Source: an uncultured Collinsella sp.
Lineage (GTDB): Bacteria; Actinomycetota; Coriobacteriia; Coriobacteriales; Coriobacteriaceae
Direction of reading: 5' to 3'
NCBI GenBank assembly: GCA_900751755.1
Contig: CAADSP010000034.1
Coordinates: 1-27,389 of the forward strand
Length of the DNA: 27,389 nt
Shown here: piece after piece, positions 24,370-27,389 of the stretch
Numbering within the stretch: the stretch's first letter is position 1
Layout: every line of letters starts with the position of its first letter
Notes under the pieces: model-generated
What the model was told of the DNA's origin: nothing
What the model saw: the letters and a program-made list of their open reading frames with translations, nothing else
The model's database searches: none
Position numbers and translations under genes: made by a program

Positions 24370-24390
24370 AATACAACAGACTGTTGTATT
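24370..24390. promoter_or_regulatory. TetR-type operator palindrome
   Basis: AATACAACAG and CTGTTGTATT are perfect 10-bp arms around a single A, 50 bases before the activase start codon. Size and shape match TetR-family operators, and the only TetR gene here is the second gene of the same operon. Autorepression is the simplest reading. Confidence 0.8.
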
Positions 24391-24402
24391 TAAACTCCGT
24401 AT

Positions 24403-24435
24403 AAAAAGCGGCTGCCGAAACGCTTCAGCAGCCGC
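24403..24435 (-). terminator. Intrinsic terminator of the DUF2798 gene
   Basis: GCGGCTGC (24408-24415) pairs with GCAGCCGC (24428-24435); on the minus strand TTTTTAT follows. It lies about 165 bases after the stop of the membrane-protein gene and just before the operator of the next operon. The stretch 24436-24601 contains no gene; it has an 8-bp inverted repeat GCTTAGGG/CCCTAAGC at 24549-24598 and the word ATCCACGCT at 24543. Confidence 0.85.
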
Positions 24436-24601
24436 CGAATGCACCAACAGATTGTTCTGCGCGCTAGCACGTCGGGCAACGGAGCAGCACGGGCCCTCCG
24501 GTCATGCGCACCGCTCACGCCCGCGATGTCGTCGAGAGAGCTATCCACGCTTAGGGCTCCAACCAAGCAAGTCGCCCGCGCTCAGCAGATCCCTAAGCGA
24601 G

Positions 24602-25150
24602 CTACTCGCACTCAGGAGCCATAGCCTGCTCCAAGAGCTCGGCATGCTCCTCCTCGAAAACCGTCCCCACAGGGAAGGCGCGACGGAAGACGAAGTGGGA
24701 AATCGGACCGGCTACCAAAAGGTTCCACGGCAGCGCCATCACAAAATTATGCGGGATGTTGATCATCCAGATCGCGGGCACGGAATACAGGTTCGCAAGG
24801 ATGCCGCCGGGCATGTGCGTCAGACCCTCGCAGGCACCGTACAGCGACATGATGATAACCATGGGAACGACCATGCAGGAGCTGACGGCGAGCGTCATGG
24901 CAAGCGGCGAGCTCTTGCCCGGCGTGACCAAGTACTTAAAGGCGAAACCCTTGGCGAGCGGGCTGGCGACGAACCAGTCGCAGCACATGGCAAAAATGTA
25001 GGCAACGGGGAAGCCGAGCCACGCAGCGGCAACGACCTCGCCGTTGATGGCCCCGTGCTGCGGGGCAACGTTGTAGATGCTCATCCAGAGCACCATGCAA
25101 AAGCACATGATAAAGGTGAAGAGCAGGCTCTCTCGTTTGTTGATAGGCAT
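24602..25150 (-). CDS. DUF2798-type integral membrane protein
   Basis: A protein of 182 residues with four hydrophobic segments, at about residues 10-28, 40-60, 85-107 and 127-150. The two halves look related: each has a Met/Asn/Pro-containing helix pattern (MCFCMVLWMSIYNV and SCMVVPMVIIMSLYG), as in proteins with two DUF2798 repeats. The C-terminus is acidic (EEEHAELLEQA). Function is not known for the family. ATG at 25150 is chosen because the conserved NKRESLLFTF follows; AGGAA lies about 11 bases upstream, a rather long spacing, and an upstream in-frame extension has no support. It stands alone, with a terminator-like hairpin in its leader. Confidence 0.8.
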   Translation of the reverse strand: MPINKRESLLFTFIMCFCMVLWMSIYNVAPQHGAINGEVVAAAWLGFPVAYIFAMCCDWFVASPLAKGFAFKYLVTPGKSSPLAMTLAVSSCMVVPMVIIMSLYGACEGLTHMPGGILANLYSVPAIWMINIPHNFVMALPWNLLVAGPISHFVFRRAFPVGTVFEEEHAELLEQAMAPECE

Positions 25151-25192
25151 GAAGGGCAGATTCCTTTCTGTGTTACGCCGCGGCACCACGCA

Positions 25193-25245
25193 ACAAAAAC
25201 GGGCGGGCAAGATGGAGCTGTTGGAACTTCATCTCGCCCGCCCGT
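25193..25245 (-). terminator. Leader terminator / attenuator before DUF2798 gene
   Basis: ACGGGCGGGC (25199-25208) pairs with GCCCGCCCGT (25236-25245), then after one mismatch AGATG pairs with CATCT. On the minus strand TTTTTGTTG follows. It lies 43 bases upstream of the DUF2798 start and over 200 bases after thrE, so it either ends thrE read-through or conditionally attenuates the DUF2798 gene. Confidence 0.75.
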
Positions 25246-25335
25246 GTTACGCGCGTCTGCGACTACTTATGTGGTGGAACTACCCTAACACGAACGGCGC
25301 GCGCTTCGTAAGCGTTGAGTTTGTGGAGATGCAGG

Positions 25336-25435
25336 GCACCAAAACCCCCGACCCCATAAGTTGCGGTGGAATACGGACTGTTTTGACCCTTTAAGCAGCA
25401 ATTCAGTCCCTATTTCACCACAACTCATTTGGTGC
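25336..25435. repeat. Large imperfect inverted repeat (100 bp)
   Basis: Outer arms GCACCAAA (25336-25343) and TTTGGTGC (25428-25435) and inner 22-base arms at 25359-25380 and 25404-25425 (19 of 22 paired) form one long stem-loop with an asymmetric C-rich bulge at 25344-25358. It resembles a palindromic intergenic repeat or MITE remnant; no target-site duplication was recognised. Confidence 0.7.
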
Positions 25436-25461
25436 AAAGTGATCTGCCCCCCCTGCACCAA

Positions 25462-27030
25462 TTAGCTGGTATGGCGCCAGCGAGGGTCGGTGAGGGTTCT
25501 CGCCACGCCCAAGCCAACGGGCAGAAACGCCACGATGAGCACTGCGCGCACAAACCAGCCGAGCATGTTGACCGTGTCGAAGGTGCACATGTAATACATA
25601 GAGCGATAGAGATACAGACCGGGCACCATAATGACAATCGAAGGCACCGTGAGAGCGATGCGCGGGTAGGTGAGCTTGACTTCGGCCAAGCTTGCCAGCA
25701 GACCCGATACCAGCGCGCCGATAAACGCGGCCGCCTCGGGAGGCATGCCTGCGCTCAGGCCCAGGAAGGGAAGCACCGTCGGCGCATCGACGAGCGTAAG
25801 GCGCAGGGTATTGGACACGGCGCCGATCAACCCAGCTGCCGCGGCCATCTTCACCGGGCTGTTGAACATCACCGAGAAGCCGAATACGCCAACGAAGCTC
25901 ATCACCACGCGCAGGAGCGTAAGGGCAAGCGGCGAAAGGCCCAGTGGGGCAAAGTCGTCCGGCGCCAGGCCAACACACTCGGCAACCATCCAACCTACGA
26001 GCGTCGCCATCACAATAATCGATACGGCATATGAAAGGCGCTCGATACCGCTTCGCATGTCGAGCTTGGCGATGTCGAGGCCCGCCGTAATGAGCGGAAA
26101 GCCGGGAATCACAAAGAGCATGGCGCCGATATAGCCTTCTTGGTGCGACATTGCCCCCGGTATGACCTGGCCAAGGCCGAGCAATGCCAGCAGATACGAA
26201 ACGCAAGCGAGCGCAACGCCGGTCGTCAGCGCGCTGAACTGACCAAGGCCTTGCTTGAGAATGTGGGAGCGGGCAAAGTTGCCGACACCCGCGCCCACAA
26301 ACGCGCAGGCCATCTCGATAGGGCCGCCGCCGAGCAAAAAGACGAAGGCGCCGCAAGCACAAGCTGCCGCAAGGCCCTGTTGCCAGGGAGAGTAATCGGG
26401 TTTTGAACTCTCAACGGTCTTGAGCATCTCGTGGTATTCGTGCACGGTAAACCGGCGCCCATACGTCTCGATTTCCTTTAAGAAGCTCTCCATCATCCAA
26501 ATGCGATGGGTATTGACTCCCGTTGTGGGCAGGCTGACAACCTCGTTAAAGCAGTGGCCATCTTCGATGCAGGTGCACTCAAACGACAGAAGACTTAAGT
26601 CAACGTGGATGGTGACACCGAGTACGGCGGCAACACGATTCATGGTATCGCGCACGCGCCAGGCACCCGTTCCGCTTGCCAGCATAAGCATGCCGGTGCG
26701 GCAGATGATGGATGATTTATCGGTGAGCGGCGCATCGACGGCAAGCTCATCGCCTGCCGTCACGATCTGGTGCCAGTCAGTTTTCATATGGAGCGCGCCG
26801 GCACGAACGCCGTGGTGCATGGGGGCTCTCGAAAGCAGCGAGTTAAGGCGCGAAGACTGTGGGGGCTCCGTTAATTCGCCCTCGTCCTCGTCGGGCTCTT
26901 CATCGACCAGATCAAATGAGTCAAGCGATGCCGGCTCACGACGATCGATTAGCTCCTCATCCTCATCATCAAAGTAATTGAACTGATCGAGCATGTCCTC
27001 TTCGATTGCACGCTCGCTCGCGTCGTCCAT
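25462..27030 (-). CDS. Threonine/serine exporter ThrE-type, fused domains
   Basis: Predicted amino-acid exporter of the ThrE family (522 residues). An acidic N-terminal tail of about 60 residues (DDEDEELIDRREP, DEEPDEDEGELTE) precedes the cytosolic ThrE_1/DUF1212 domain with ICRTGMLMLASGTGAWRVRDTMNR and a Cys-rich SFECTCIEDGHC. Then follow about ten hydrophobic segments, including AMLFVIPGFPLITAGLDI, covering ThrE_1 membrane helices and the second (DUF3815/ThrE_2) unit with a late SIVIMVPGLYLYRSMY. Many bacteria split the two units into two genes; here they are one chain. The ATG at 27030 follows AAGGGAG. The gene stands alone. Substrate (Thr, Ser or other) is inferred from family only. Confidence 0.9.
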   Translation of the reverse strand: MDDASERAIEEDMLDQFNYFDDEDEELIDRREPASLDSFDLVDEEPDEDEGELTEPPQSSRLNSLLSRAPMHHGVRAGALHMKTDWHQIVTAGDELAVDAPLTDKSSIICRTGMLMLASGTGAWRVRDTMNRVAAVLGVTIHVDLSLLSFECTCIEDGHCFNEVVSLPTTGVNTHRIWMMESFLKEIETYGRRFTVHEYHEMLKTVESSKPDYSPWQQGLAAACACGAFVFLLGGGPIEMACAFVGAGVGNFARSHILKQGLGQFSALTTGVALACVSYLLALLGLGQVIPGAMSHQEGYIGAMLFVIPGFPLITAGLDIAKLDMRSGIERLSYAVSIIVMATLVGWMVAECVGLAPDDFAPLGLSPLALTLLRVVMSFVGVFGFSVMFNSPVKMAAAAGLIGAVSNTLRLTLVDAPTVLPFLGLSAGMPPEAAAFIGALVSGLLASLAEVKLTYPRIALTVPSIVIMVPGLYLYRSMYYMCTFDTVNMLGWFVRAVLIVAFLPVGLGVARTLTDPRWRHTS

Positions 27031-27145
27031 ATAGACGCTCCCTTCCTACCGACTAACCCCCATCCTAGGCAGCAACGGCTAAAGGAAACATAAAAGAGAC
27101 GGCTGTCATGCGAGCCATGTGCGCAATAGCCGTGGGTAGTCGTTT

Positions 27146-27225
27146 AAGAACGTCCCCAATGACTACCAGTAACTCGACAAGGACTGCCCCCAAGTGCCGG
27201 CAGAAAAGGAACGTCCCTAAGTGCC
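27146..27225. repeat. Triple degenerate direct repeat
   Basis: AAGAACGTCCCCAATGAC (27146), AAGGACTGCCCCCAAGTGCC (27179-27198) and AAGGAACGTCCCTAAGTGCC (27206-27225) are variants of one 20-base word spaced 33 and 27 bases apart. Confidence 0.65.
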
Positions 27226-27351
27226 AACCAGGGCAACACCGCAGGTAGAGGATGGACAGCGAGCGATGTCCAGCTTGACGGCCAAGGCAACGCCGATGTT
27301 TTGGCAACGACAGCGAAAGCCCGCCAGAGCGAGCAAGGTGCCTTGAAACAA

Positions 27352-27380
27352 GGCGGCATTGACCTTCTGGTCATGCCGCC
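27352..27380. repeat. GGCGGCAT hairpin at the window edge
   Basis: GGCGGCATTGACC (27352-27364) and GGTCATGCCGCC (27369-27380) pair over 12 bases with one bulged T and a 4-base loop. No T-run follows in either direction, so it is not a clear terminator. Confidence 0.6.
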
Positions 27381-27389
27381 GAAGTTGAA

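Larger units (their letters stand above)
25151..25461. other. Intergenic region with leader hairpin and large inverted repeat
   Basis: No gene is seen on either strand. The region holds a terminator-like hairpin at 25193-25245 (minus orientation) and a large inverted repeat at 25336-25435, with a smaller nested pair TTGGTGCA/TGCACCAA at 25429-25436 and 25454-25461. Confidence 0.6.
27031..27389. other. Intergenic region with direct repeats and hairpins
   Basis: No convincing gene. It contains a GGTAGTC/GACTACC hairpin (27135-27167), three related direct repeats of the type AAGGAACGTCCCTAAG at 27146, 27179 and 27206, the small palindrome CAAGGTGCCTTG (27334-27345), and a hairpin at 27352-27380 (12 paired bases, one bulge). 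Open frames on the minus strand here have odd composition and no recognisable domain. Confidence 0.6.

Noticed and set aside
24436..24601. Small gene between the activase operator and the DUF2798 gene
   Set aside because: Only short frames without an SD; the stretch lies upstream of a terminator and looks like 3' UTR.
27065..27374. Minus-strand open frames of 76-80 codons at the window edge
   Set aside because: Their composition is odd, they run through repeats and hairpins, and no SD or domain was seen.

Overview
The window is chromosomal DNA from a high-GC, low-copy-repeat-rich actinobacterium of the class Coriobacteriia, most likely a gut Collinsella. This is inferred from GC-rich codon use, Gram-positive-style Shine-Dalgarno (SD) sites, a ClpC with an actinobacterial feel, and the gene set: a disA-ispD-ispF-cysS-rlmB-yacP string, a 6-phospho-beta-glucoside PTS locus, a fused ThrE exporter and a giant CoA-dehydratase-activase-like protein. 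No database search was possible, so the genus is an inference.

Layout. (1) 1-245: intergenic hairpin repeats. (2) 246-4197: a sugar locus with a RpiR/SIS regulator divergent from a GH1 6-phospho-beta-glucosidase and a PTS EIIBC, closed by a strong terminator. (3) 4198-4894: repeats, tRNA-Thr(UGU) on the minus strand with its own promoter and terminator, then a paired-palindrome promoter region. (4) 4894-6234: a stand-alone HipA-like kinase with an excisionase-type HTH fused to its N-terminus. (5) 11750 down to 6262, minus strand: disA (TTG start), ispD, ispF, cysS, rlmB, yacP, tightly packed or overlapping except for a gap before rlmB. (6) 11911-12738: a yybP-ykoY Mn2+ riboswitch with intrinsic terminator, then mntP and its terminator. 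(7) 12740-14572: a classical two-gene hipB-hipA module with its own inverted repeats. (8) 16158-14701, minus: pepD; 19015-16373, minus: clpC. (9) 24320-19208, minus: a 1479-residue activase-like protein overlapping a TetR gene, with a perfect TetR-type palindrome upstream. (10) 25150-24602, minus: a DUF2798-type membrane protein behind a leader terminator. (11) 27030-25462, minus: a fused ThrE-type exporter. (12) 27031-27389: repeats and hairpins, no convincing gene.

How the parts work together. The PTS brings in a beta-glucoside as its 6-phosphate, which the GH1 enzyme splits; RpiR probably senses a sugar phosphate. The disA cluster mixes c-di-AMP synthesis, isoprenoid precursor synthesis, tRNA charging and rRNA modification/RNA turnover, an arrangement conserved as housekeeping in Gram-positives. 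MntP exports Mn2+ when the riboswitch senses it. Two unrelated HipA-family kinases lie 7 kb apart, each with its own operator-like palindromes. The best candidates for little-described biology are the one-gene HTH-HipA kinase with twin operators (4823-6234), the TetR-controlled activase giant (19208-24390), and several families of intergenic inverted repeats.
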